Position numbers and translations under genes: made by a program. A DNA stretch of 5,757 bases from Gammaproteobacteria bacterium (lineage in GTDB: Bacteria > Pseudomonadota > Gammaproteobacteria > Pseudomonadales > Halieaceae). Positions 1 through 5,757 of the stretch are shown here, piece by piece (positions within the stretch are counted from its first letter, which is position 1; every line of letters starts with the position of its first letter). The notes beneath the pieces were generated by a model. That model was given only the letters and a program-made list of their open reading frames with translations. It was not told the DNA's origin and did no database searches. The stretch covers positions 1 to 5,757 of the forward strand of contig JAAEZV010000118.1 of assembly GCA_018222695.1 (NCBI GenBank), written 5' to 3'.

Positions 1-1097
1 TTAATAACGAGACCTACGAGGCCGAACGCTACGACGTCTCGCTGGATGTATGGGAGCAGGCGCGCCGCAAAAACCGATTGTCGCTGTTTGCCTTAAACGG
101 CGGCCAGGCGCTCATTATTGCGGCCAGTCAGACCCTGATGCTTGGCATGGCCGCGGTGTCGGTCAACCAGGGCATCATGACGCTCGGCGACTTCATTTTG
201 GTGAACCAGTTCATGCTGCAGCTTTTTATGCCGCTGGGCTTTCTGGGCTTTGTGTATCGCGAGATCAAAGGTGCTATGGCCAATATCGAACGGCTGTTCG
301 AGGTATTGGAGGAAGCGCCCTCGCTGCAGCCCGCACCCATGGACAAAACGCTGTCGGTCACGGAGGGCTGCGTCCGCTTTGCCAACGTGGGGTTTGCCTA
401 CGCGCCGGGTAACCCGGTACTCAAGCAGTTCAATATGACCATCGCCGGGGGCGAGACCGTGGCGCTGGTGGGTGCGAGTGGTGCGGGCAAATCCACCCTG
501 AGCAAACTGTTATTTCGTTTTTACGATCCCACCGAGGGCGCTGTGGAGATCGACGGGACCGACATTCGCTCGGTGAGTTTGGATTCAGTGCGGCGCGCCA
601 TTGCGGTGGTGCCCCAGGACTGCGTGCTGTTTAACGACACGCTCCGGGAGAACATCCGCTACGGCAGACCCACTGCAACGGACGACGAGGTAGAGCAGGC
701 GATAGAGGCCGCCTTTTTGGGCGATGTGATTGAGCGTTTGCCCGATGGGCTTGAGAGTGTGGTGGGTGAACGCGGGCTAAAGCTATCCGGAGGAGAGCGG
801 CAGCGGGTGTCGATTGCCCGAGCGGTGCTAAAAGATGCCCCGATTCTGGTGTTTGACGAGGCCACATCGAGCCTCGACAGCCACTCGGAACAGGCGGTGA
901 TGAGCGCCTTCCGCGCGTTAGCCGGACAGCACACGGCGCTGGTGATTGCGCACCGGCTCTCGACCGTGGTGGATGCCGACCGCATTGTGGTGATGGAGCA
1001 CGGCGCGGTGGTGGAAGAGGGCACCCACCAAGATTTGCTGGCAGCCAACGGTCAGTACGCTGAACTGTGGCGCATTCAGCGAGAACGCCAGGGCTAG
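1..1097 (+). CDS. Atm1/ABCB7-type ABC exporter, permease-ATPase half-transporter (5' end missing)
   Basis: This is the C-terminal 364 residues of a fused membrane/ATPase half-transporter; the frame is open from base 3, so the true start lies left of the window and the TTG at 78 is not it. Family members usually have about 600 residues, so roughly 230 are missing. The visible part holds the end of the transmembrane domain (hydrophobic stretches near residues 36-55 and 64-85), then a complete nucleotide-binding domain: A-loop Tyr133, Walker A GASGAGKST (157-165), Q-loop Gln205, signature LSGGERQRV (261-269), Walker B ILVFDE (281-286, catalytic Glu286), D-loop SSLD, and switch His317. The N-terminal NNExYEAERYD stretch, the LNGGQ motif (Asn32, Gln35) and LGFVYREI (81-88) match the Atm1 branch, where the Asn and Gln of the equivalent LNxGQ line the glutathione site. 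By family it would form an inner-membrane homodimer exporting glutathione-conjugated metals or sulfur species; the actual substrate is inferred. It ends 4 bases before the ABC-F gene. Confidence is high for family, moderate for substrate. Confidence 0.95.
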   Translation, partial: NNETYEAERYDVSLDVWEQARRKNRLSLFALNGGQALIIAASQTLMLGMAAVSVNQGIMTLGDFILVNQFMLQLFMPLGFLGFVYREIKGAMANIERLFEVLEEAPSLQPAPMDKTLSVTEGCVRFANVGFAYAPGNPVLKQFNMTIAGGETVALVGASGAGKSTLSKLLFRFYDPTEGAVEIDGTDIRSVSLDSVRRAIAVVPQDCVLFNDTLRENIRYGRPTATDDEVEQAIEAAFLGDVIERLPDGLESVVGERGLKLSGGERQRVSIARAVLKDAPILVFDEATSSLDSHSEQAVMSAFRALAGQHTALVIAHRLSTVVDADRIVVMEHGAVVEEGTHQDLLAANGQYAELWRIQRERQG

Positions 1098-1104
1098 CGA
1101 TGTG
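1090..1104 (+). promoter_or_regulatory. Ribosome binding site and GTG start of the ABC-F gene
   Basis: AGGG at 1090-1093, inside the last codons of the exporter gene, lies 8 bases before the GTG at 1102 and is the only Shine-Dalgarno-like element. The GTG is preferred because the protein then begins MIILENIALRRGQ, aligning with the MIVF-type N-terminus of YheS. The reading frame is open further upstream, but no family member begins earlier. An out-of-frame ATG at 1100 overlaps the GTG and is followed at once by TGA. Confidence 0.55.
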
Positions 1105-3006
1105 ATTATTCTCGAGAACATTGCCCTGCGCAGGGGCCAAAAGCTCCTGTTTTCGGATGCATCAGCCACGCTACAGCCGGGCCAAAAACTGGCCCTTATT
1201 GGCGGCAATGGTTGCGGTAAATCCAGCCTGTTTGCGCTGTTGCTTGATTACCTTCAGGCCGATGCGGGTGACATTCGTGGGCTGAAAGGCCTGCGCATCT
1301 CGCATATGGCGCAAGAGACTGAGACCAGCGATCTCACCGCGCGGGACTATGTGATTGCCGGTGATGAGGTGCTCTATCAGGTGCTACAGGATCTCGCGAC
1401 CGCCGACGCGGCCGGGGAGTATGAGCAATCGGCCACGCTGCATCAGCGCATGGAAGAGCTCGACGGTTACAGCGCCGAGCGCCGCGCGGAGCAGCTGTTA
1501 TTAGGGCTTGGGTTTCAGCAAGAAAAAATGGACGCCCCGATGTCGAGCTTTTCCGGGGGGTGGCGTATTCGGCTGAATTTGGCCCGAGCGTTGATGGCGC
1601 CCTCGGACCTGATGCTGCTCGATGAGCCCACCAACCACTTGGACCTCGACACCACGTTGTGGCTGCAAAGCTGGCTGCAGGGTTATCGCGGCACGCTGCT
1701 GATGATCTCCCACGACCGCGACTTTATCGACGCCACCTGCGAGCGCACGCTGGAAATCGCCCACCAAGCGCTCACCGCCTACCGCGGTGGCTACTCTGAC
1801 TATGAGCGCCAGCGCGCCGAGCAGATGGCGCAGCAGCAGGCACAGTATGACAAACAGCAGCGGCGCATCGCCGACATCGAGGACTTCGTGCGCCGCTTCA
1901 GGGCCAAGGCCACCAAGGCACGTCAGGCGCAATCGCGCCTCAAAGAACTCGAGCGCATGCAAAAAGTGGCGCAGGCACATGTCGACTCGCCCTTCAGCTT
2001 TAGTTTTCCGCAACCGGGCAAGGTGAGCGATCCATTGCTGACCCTGAGTGACGCATCCCTCGGCCACGGTGAGCGCGCGGTGCTCACAAAGGTGTCGGTG
2101 TCGTTAAGCCCGGGGGATCGTATTGGGCTGTTGGGTAAAAACGGTGCCGGCAAGACCACCTTACTGAAAAGCCTGACCGGAGAACTGCCGCTGATGAGCG
2201 GTGAGCGCACCGAGGGCGCGCATCTACAAATTGGCTACTTTGATCAGCAGCAGCTCGAGGTGCTCGACCTCGACGCCAGCGCGTTTTTACATATACAGCG
2301 GCTCTCGCCCAAGGCCCGGGATCAGGAGATTCTGGATTTTCTCGGCGGCTTCGATTTTAGGGGCGACCGGGCCAAGGAAGCGATTCGGCCCTTCTCGGGC
2401 GGCGAGAAAGCCCGCCTCGCACTCGCCCATGTGGCGTGGCAGGCACCCAATGTGCTGATTCTGGATGAGCCCACCAACCATTTAGACCTCGATATGCGCC
2501 ACGCCTTAGAAGTGGCACTGCAGGATTACGCCGGCGCTATCGTGCTGGTGAGTCACGACCGGCACCTGCTACGCAACTCGGTGGAGCAGTTGCTGCTGGT
2601 AAATGATGGCACCGTGGATGACTACGCCGGCGACGTAGAAACCTACGAAAAATGGGTCTTGTCCTCCAACCCAGCAGAGGCAGCGGCGCCTGCTCCCCTT
2701 GCTGCTCTAGAGGACTCAGGCGACCGCAAGACACGCCGCCAGGCCGCGGCGAATCAACGCGCCCAACTGCAGCCGCTCAAAAAATCGTTACGACAGCTTG
2801 AGCAGCGTATTGAAAAAGGGCAGCAGTCACTGCAAGCGCTACAAAGCAAATTGGCCGACGGTGATCTTTATGCTGAAAACGCCGGCAGTGAACTGGCTGA
2901 GCTACTGAAGCAAGAAGGACAGCTGAAGGGTGAGTTAGCCGAACTTGAGAATGAGTGGCTGGTGCAGCAGGAGGCACTCGACGCGTTGGAAGCTTCCGGT
3001 GTGTAA
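1102..3006 (+). CDS. yheS: ABC-F ribosome-associated ATPase, YheS subfamily
   Basis: This 634-residue soluble protein has two ABC ATPase domains and no membrane segments, close to the 637 residues of E. coli YheS. Domain 1 has Walker A GGNGCGKSS (34-42), signature FSGGWRIRL (150-158), Walker B LMLLDEPTNHLD with Glu175, and switch His204. The basic linker of about 75 residues (230-305, rich in Arg, Lys and Gln, with RFRAKATKARQAQSR) corresponds to the P-site-tRNA-interaction motif of ABC-F factors. Domain 2 has Walker A GKNGAGKTT (345-353), signature FSGGEKARL (431-439), Walker B LILDEPTNHLD with Glu456, and His485. An Ala/Pro-rich spacer (about 524-540) leads into a Gln/Glu/Leu-rich coiled-coil tail (about 545-632), as in YheS and Uup. 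By family it binds the ribosomal E site and acts on stalled or slow translation; ATP hydrolysis releases it. Nothing points to an antibiotic-resistance ABC-F. It lies 4 bases after the exporter gene and is probably co-transcribed. All catalytic residues are present. Confidence 0.95.
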   Translation: MIILENIALRRGQKLLFSDASATLQPGQKLALIGGNGCGKSSLFALLLDYLQADAGDIRGLKGLRISHMAQETETSDLTARDYVIAGDEVLYQVLQDLATADAAGEYEQSATLHQRMEELDGYSAERRAEQLLLGLGFQQEKMDAPMSSFSGGWRIRLNLARALMAPSDLMLLDEPTNHLDLDTTLWLQSWLQGYRGTLLMISHDRDFIDATCERTLEIAHQALTAYRGGYSDYERQRAEQMAQQQAQYDKQQRRIADIEDFVRRFRAKATKARQAQSRLKELERMQKVAQAHVDSPFSFSFPQPGKVSDPLLTLSDASLGHGERAVLTKVSVSLSPGDRIGLLGKNGAGKTTLLKSLTGELPLMSGERTEGAHLQIGYFDQQQLEVLDLDASAFLHIQRLSPKARDQEILDFLGGFDFRGDRAKEAIRPFSGGEKARLALAHVAWQAPNVLILDEPTNHLDLDMRHALEVALQDYAGAIVLVSHDRHLLRNSVEQLLLVNDGTVDDYAGDVETYEKWVLSSNPAEAAAPAPLAALEDSGDRKTRRQAAANQRAQLQPLKKSLRQLEQRIEKGQQSLQALQSKLADGDLYAENAGSELAELLKQEGQLKGELAELENEWLVQQEALDALEASGV

Positions 3007-3026
3007 CCCCCGATCCCCGGCGACCT

Positions 3027-3054
3027 CAGATTAACCCTCAAAGGGTACGATCTG
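3027..3054. other. Imperfect hairpin at the convergent gene junction
   Basis: CAGAT (3027-3031) can pair with ATCTG (3050-3054), and inside it ACCCT (3034-3038) pairs with AGGGT (3042-3046) across a CAA loop, with a small asymmetric internal loop between the stems. It covers the TAA stop (3033-3031) of the minus-strand gene and sits just past the stop of yheS. There is no T tract on either side, so it is not a standard intrinsic terminator. It could still protect 3' ends or slow polymerase in both directions. The pairing is seen by eye; function is not shown. Confidence 0.3.
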
Positions 3055-3681
3055 CGCGGCGTCGATCAGCCCTAGTGCCAAACCCAGCTCGTAAAAACTC
3101 GTCACGGAAAACGGGCTGATCTCAGCGCTGGTGTGCGCGACGGTGAGGTCGCCACAGATCACATTGCACGCGGCTTTGGTGACTTCCTGAAGCATGGCGA
3201 AATCTCGGTAATAGCTTTGCAGGGGGGCTTTGCCCTCGGTCTCTCGCTGCTGATCCTTCTCGGCCAGGGCCGTATCAATCGCCTGCTCCAGCGTGCTTAT
3301 CACGCCAGCGTGCTCGCCCTCGAGCAGGCTTACGAGCGCCGAGTAGGAGATCTCTAGGATCACCCCCTGATGGTCCGCATTGGGCTTGTGATAATCGGCA
3401 ATGTCGGGATCTAAAAACACCATTGCCCGGGGGACACCCAATTCATCGGCAAGGTGTCGTGTGATGGCCGAGATACCCCGCTCTTCGATCGGGTCACCCT
3501 GCGTAAGCAGCATGACGGGCTTAGTGGGGGGCTGGGCCTGCCATCGCTCGCGCAGCTGGAAGGTGATCTGCCGCGCGATAGGCTCGGGGTCGCGGGGGTC
3601 GTAGCCGCCCATGCCCTCAATAATCAGCGGGTGGTACTGCGCCAGCACATCAACGGGGCCGGTTTTTGGCGGCGTGGTCAC
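3031..3681 (-). CDS. Unrecognised 216-residue cytosolic protein directly downstream of recQ
   Basis: I do not recognise the family. The protein has no signal peptide and no membrane segment. It reads like a compact alpha/beta protein: probable strands at PLIIEGM (18-24), KPVMLLTQ (54-61), RAMVFLDPD (85-93) and GVILEIS (106-112), alternating with amphipathic helices (e.g. 34-48, 68-82, 127-147). An EGMGGYD segment (22-28), QGDPIEERG (61-69) and LDPDIADYH (90-98) carry the densest Gly/Asp/Glu/His content and are the likeliest active-site or binding loops. Two cysteines (172, 176) sit in KAACNVICGD. The chosen GTG start lies 8 bases after the recQ stop, with no clear Shine-Dalgarno sequence, which suggests translational coupling to recQ. 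A GTG at codon 12 (3648) would give 205 residues and keep the first strand. The frame is intact over 216 codons and codon use resembles its neighbours. A Rossmann-like enzyme is possible, but no function is claimed. Confidence 0.85.
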   Translation of the reverse strand: MTTPPKTGPVDVLAQYHPLIIEGMGGYDPRDPEPIARQITFQLRERWQAQPPTKPVMLLTQGDPIEERGISAITRHLADELGVPRAMVFLDPDIADYHKPNADHQGVILEISYSALVSLLEGEHAGVISTLEQAIDTALAEKDQQRETEGKAPLQSYYRDFAMLQEVTKAACNVICGDLTVAHTSAEISPFSVTSFYELGLALGLIDAAQIVPFEG

Positions 3682-3689
3682 AGCAGGCG

Positions 3690-5495
3690 CTAGCCGAACT
3701 GCTCTTGCTCGGTGTTTTTAATGACCGCGATAAACGCCTCGCCGTACTTCATGAGCTTGCGCTCGCCCACGCCCGAGAGCCTCGAGAAGGCATCTAGCGT
3801 TTTGGGCGCCACCGAGCACATCTCTACCAGCGTGCTGTCATGGAAAATCACATAGGGCGGCACGCTCTGCTCCTCGGCGAGTTCGCGCCGGCATTCCCGC
3901 AGTGCTTCCCACATGGCCACATTGATGTCCTCGGGGAGTGGGGTTTTGGTTTGCCGCTTGGCCACCTTTTGCTTTTGGTCTAATCGCAGCGCAATGTCGC
4001 ACTCACCGCGTAGCAGCGGCCGGCACTTTTCTTGCAGTTTGAGTGCCCCGTAGCCCTGCAGGTCGACCGATAAATAGCCCCGGCCCACCAACTGCCTGAA
4101 TACAGACCGCCACTGGTTGTTGTCGAGTGCGTCCCCGACTCCAAAGGTGGGCAGGTGATGGTGATCAAACTGCCAGATTTTGTCGGTCTCTTTGCCTTTG
4201 AGCACATCGATTAAATGATTCACCCCAAAGCGCTCGCCCGTGCGGGCCACGGCACTGAGCGCCATGCGGCAGGCCTCGGTGGCGTCCCAGGTTTGCGCGG
4301 GCTCTAAGCAGCCGTCGCAGTTACCGCAGGGCTCGGGGTAGGTCTCCCCAAAATAGTCGAGCAACGCCTGGCGTCGGCAGCTGGTGATCTCACACAGGCC
4401 GAGCATCGCGTTTAAGCGGTGTTGCTCGATGCGCTTGTGCTGCTCACTGCCCTGCGACCCCTGCATCATTTGCCGCAGTTTGATCACATCCTGAAGCCCA
4501 TAAATCATCCAGGCGTTGGCGGGGGCGCCATCGCGGCCGGCACGGCCGGTCTCCTGATAGTAGGCCTCGATGGTCTTGGGTAAATCGAGATGCGCCACAA
4601 AGCGCACGTCGGGCTTATCAATACCCATGCCAAAGGCAATGGTGGCCACCATCACCACGGCCTCCTCTCGCAAAAAGCGCGCTTGATGCGCTGCGCGCTC
4701 CTCTGCCGGGAGCCCAGCGTGGTAGGCCAGGGCGGTAAAGCCTTGGGTGGTCAGCCAGCTGGCGGTCTCTTCGGTTTTTTTGCGCGACAGGCAATACACA
4801 ATGCCTGCGTCCTGCGGGTGCTCTGCTTTCAAAAACGCCAGCAGCTGCTGCCGTGCGTTGTGCTTGAGGCCAATGCGGTAGCGGATATTGGGGCGATCAA
4901 AGCCCACCACAAAGCGGGCGGCATCCTCGAGTTGCAGGCGCGCCGCAATCTCGAGCCGGGTTTGCTCGTCGGCGGTGGCGGTGAGTGCTATGCGCGGTAC
5001 GGCAGGGAACTGCTCGTGCAGCAAACTCAGCTGCAGGTAGTCGGCACGAAAATCATGGCCCCACTGTGATACACAATGCGCCTCGTCAATCGCAAACAGC
5101 GCGATCTCACAGCGTTTGAGCAAGTCCAGCGTTCGGCTTTGGGTGAGCCGCTCGGGAGCGATGTAGAGGAGGTCCAGCTCACCCTCTACAAGTGCGCGCT
5201 CCACATCGGCCGCGGTGGCCGCATCGAGGGTGGAATTGAGAAAGCTGGCCCGCACCCCCAGCTCGCGCATGGCGTTAACCTGATCCTGCATCAGCGCAAT
5301 CAAAGGGGAGATCACAACACCGCAGCCGGGCCTGACCAATGCGGGGATCTGATAGCACAACGATTTTCCGCCGCCCGTGGGCATCAGTACGAGTGCGTCA
5401 TCTCCCTCGACGATCGTTTGAATAATCGTTTCCTGGGGGCCGCGAAAGCTGGGGTAACCGAAGGTTTGCTGGAGAATGTCGAGCGCGGCAGGCAT
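3690..5495 (-). CDS. recQ: ATP-dependent DNA helicase RecQ
   Basis: This 601-residue protein is complete compared with E. coli RecQ (609). It is a 3'-5' superfamily 2 helicase of recombination and replication-fork repair. In order: motif 0 [10 protein letters not shown] (12-21), Walker A MPTGGGKS (38-45), motif Ia [11 protein letters not shown] (63-73), DEAH box (137-140) running into the aromatic-rich loop [13 protein letters not shown] (141-153), LTATA motif III (171-175), motif [12 protein letters not shown] (231-240), motif [17 protein letters not shown] (283-298), and motif [14 protein letters not shown] (312-323). The four zinc cysteines are Cys373, Cys390, Cys393 and Cys396. A winged-helix region follows (about 403-505), and a C-terminal HRDC domain (about 525-595) has the characteristic [16 protein letters not shown] stretch. 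The ATG at 5495 is the only start that keeps motif 0 at its normal distance. It has no good Shine-Dalgarno sequence, only GGA 4 bases upstream. The downstream gene begins 8 bases past the stop. No key residue is missing. Confidence 0.98.
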   Translation of the reverse strand: MPAALDILQQTFGYPSFRGPQETIIQTIVEGDDALVLMPTGGGKSLCYQIPALVRPGCGVVISPLIALMQDQVNAMRELGVRASFLNSTLDAATAADVERALVEGELDLLYIAPERLTQSRTLDLLKRCEIALFAIDEAHCVSQWGHDFRADYLQLSLLHEQFPAVPRIALTATADEQTRLEIAARLQLEDAARFVVGFDRPNIRYRIGLKHNARQQLLAFLKAEHPQDAGIVYCLSRKKTEETASWLTTQGFTALAYHAGLPAEERAAHQARFLREEAVVMVATIAFGMGIDKPDVRFVAHLDLPKTIEAYYQETGRAGRDGAPANAWMIYGLQDVIKLRQMMQGSQGSEQHKRIEQHRLNAMLGLCEITSCRRQALLDYFGETYPEPCGNCDGCLEPAQTWDATEACRMALSAVARTGERFGVNHLIDVLKGKETDKIWQFDHHHLPTFGVGDALDNNQWRSVFRQLVGRGYLSVDLQGYGALKLQEKCRPLLRGECDIALRLDQKQKVAKRQTKTPLPEDINVAMWEALRECRRELAEEQSVPPYVIFHDSTLVEMCSVAPKTLDAFSRLSGVGERKLMKYGEAFIAVIKNTEQEQFG

Positions 5496-5604
5496 ATGGT
5501 CCAGTATACGGGGTTGCTGCTGACGCCGACCGACCGGTTGCGGCTATTATTTGATTACGCCAAGCTCGAAGCCATCAGGAAATTGAGCAATGTGGGGATC
5601 AACT
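5496..5604. promoter_or_regulatory. Divergent intergenic region between recQ and the MBL-fold lipoprotein gene
   Basis: These 109 bases separate two divergently transcribed genes and must hold both promoters. For recQ (minus strand) the best -10 candidate is TATACT (5508-5503), only 7 bases from the ATG; no TTGACA-like -35 is seen at 16-18 bases. For the plus-strand gene, TATTAT (5545-5550) is a plausible -10, with a weak CTGACG (5520-5525) 19 bases upstream as a possible -35. A short CGAC CGAC duplication next to the palindrome ACCGGT (5533-5538) could be an operator, but is too short to assign. All calls here are by eye. Confidence 0.35.
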
Positions 5605-5607
5605 ATG
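5577..5607 (+). promoter_or_regulatory. Two alternative ribosome binding sites and in-frame starts of the lipoprotein gene
   Basis: Two ATGs, at 5590 and 5605, are in the same frame. AGGA (5577-5580) lies 9 bases before the first, and GGGGA (5594-5598) lies 6 bases before the second. A TGA at 5584-5586 rules out any earlier start. The 5605 start gives a textbook lipoprotein N-terminus (MKQLLILFL); the 5590 start adds only MWGST in front of it. The Shine-Dalgarno match slightly favours 5590, the signal-peptide shape favours 5605. Confidence 0.4.
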
Positions 5608-5757
5608 AAGCAGCTACTGATCTTGTTTTTGAGCATCGGACTCATTGCTTGCCAGCAACAGTCCGACACGGCAGCAGAGGCACCCATGGCCGCGGGCGGC
5701 GACGCCACTGGCCCCAAGCTATATGTGTTCGACTGCGGTCGCATCAGGCTCGCCTCG
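5605..5757 (+). CDS. Putative MBL-fold metallo-hydrolase lipoprotein (3' end cut by window)
   Basis: Only the first 51 codons are present. They encode a lipoprotein signal peptide: Lys2, a hydrophobic core (LLILFLSIGLI), and a lipobox LIAC with Cys16 as the expected lipidated residue. A short Ala/Gly-rich linker follows (about 17-38), then GPKLYVFDCGRIRLAS running off the edge. The LYVFDCGRI stretch is typical of the first beta strand of metallo-beta-lactamase-fold hydrolases of the N-acyl-homoserine-lactonase-like group. The HxHxDH zinc motif would lie further along and is not visible, so the enzyme class is inferred from this strand alone. Residues after Cys16 are Gln-Gln, not Asp, so by the +2 rule of enterobacteria it would go to the outer membrane, facing the periplasm. 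It is divergent from recQ. An in-frame ATG at 5590 is an alternative start. Confidence is high that it is a lipoprotein gene, moderate for MBL fold. Confidence 0.7.
   Translation, partial: MKQLLILFLSIGLIACQQQSDTAAEAPMAAGGDATGPKLYVFDCGRIRLAS

Noticed and set aside
78..80. TTG at 78 as the start of the exporter
   Set aside because: The frame is open back to base 3 and the upstream residues (NNETYEAERYD) match the Atm1 family, so the gene simply begins outside the window.
50..412. Plus-strand open frame of 120 codons at the left end in another frame
   Set aside because: It overlaps the exporter transmembrane region in a different frame and has no recognisable features; the exporter frame is open from the window start.
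631..1140. Minus-strand open frame of 169 codons over the exporter ATPase domain
   Set aside because: Pro/Arg/Ser-rich sequence typical of an antisense reading; the opposite strand carries all ABC ATPase motifs in order.
1501..2067. Minus-strand open frame of 188 codons inside yheS
   Set aside because: It lies wholly antisense to a full-length, motif-complete ABC-F gene. It shows no recognisable domain, is rich in residues expected from reading GC-rich coding DNA backwards, and has no supporting start context.
1102..3006. Antibiotic-resistance ABC-F (Msr, Vga or Lsa type)
   Set aside because: Length, the MIxL-type N-terminus, the short basic linker and the C-terminal coiled coil all match the housekeeping YheS subfamily, and there is no mobile element or resistance context.
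4590..5069. Plus-strand open frame of 159 codons inside recQ
   Set aside because: It is antisense to the RecQ helicase core, with His/Gly/Gln-rich low-complexity sequence and no recognisable motif. Best explained as a shadow of the recQ codon bias.
5547..5744. Minus-strand open frame of 65 codons overlapping the lipoprotein gene start
   Set aside because: It is antisense to the signal peptide and lipobox, and its product has no recognisable feature.

Overview
The window looks like an ordinary chromosomal segment from a gammaproteobacterium. It is mid-to-high GC and tightly packed, and the ABC-F protein is closest in layout and length to the gammaproteobacterial YheS subfamily. Protein style (RecQ, Atm1-type exporter) would fit a marine Halieaceae/Cellvibrionales-like organism, but that is recall-based inference and was not tested. 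I see no tRNA, rRNA, CRISPR array, insertion sequence, integrase or attachment site.

Layout. Left half, plus strand: the 3' part of an Atm1/ABCB7-type ABC exporter (window start to 1097), then after 4 bases a full-length YheS-type ABC-F translation factor (1102-3006). The two look like one transcription unit. Right half, minus strand: a complete RecQ helicase (5495-3690), followed after 8 bases by an unrecognised 216-residue cytosolic protein (3681-3031). These also look like one unit. The two units converge, with only 24 bases between stop codons and no classical terminator. At the far right, divergent from recQ across an intergenic region of about 110 bases, begins a plus-strand gene for a lipoprotein. 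Its mature part starts like an MBL-fold (metallo-beta-lactamase superfamily) hydrolase, and it runs off the window edge.

How the genes relate. The exporter and the ABC-F protein share the ABC ATPase fold but do unrelated jobs: export of glutathione-type compounds across the inner membrane, and ribosome rescue or tuning. Their pairing may be only positional. RecQ is a housekeeping recombination and repair helicase. The gene behind it is so closely spaced that it is probably translated from the same mRNA, which makes it the most interesting unknown here. No evident multi-gene novel defence or metabolic system is visible. The best leads are the recQ-linked unknown, the membrane-anchored MBL-fold protein, and a few unusual translation-start arrangements.
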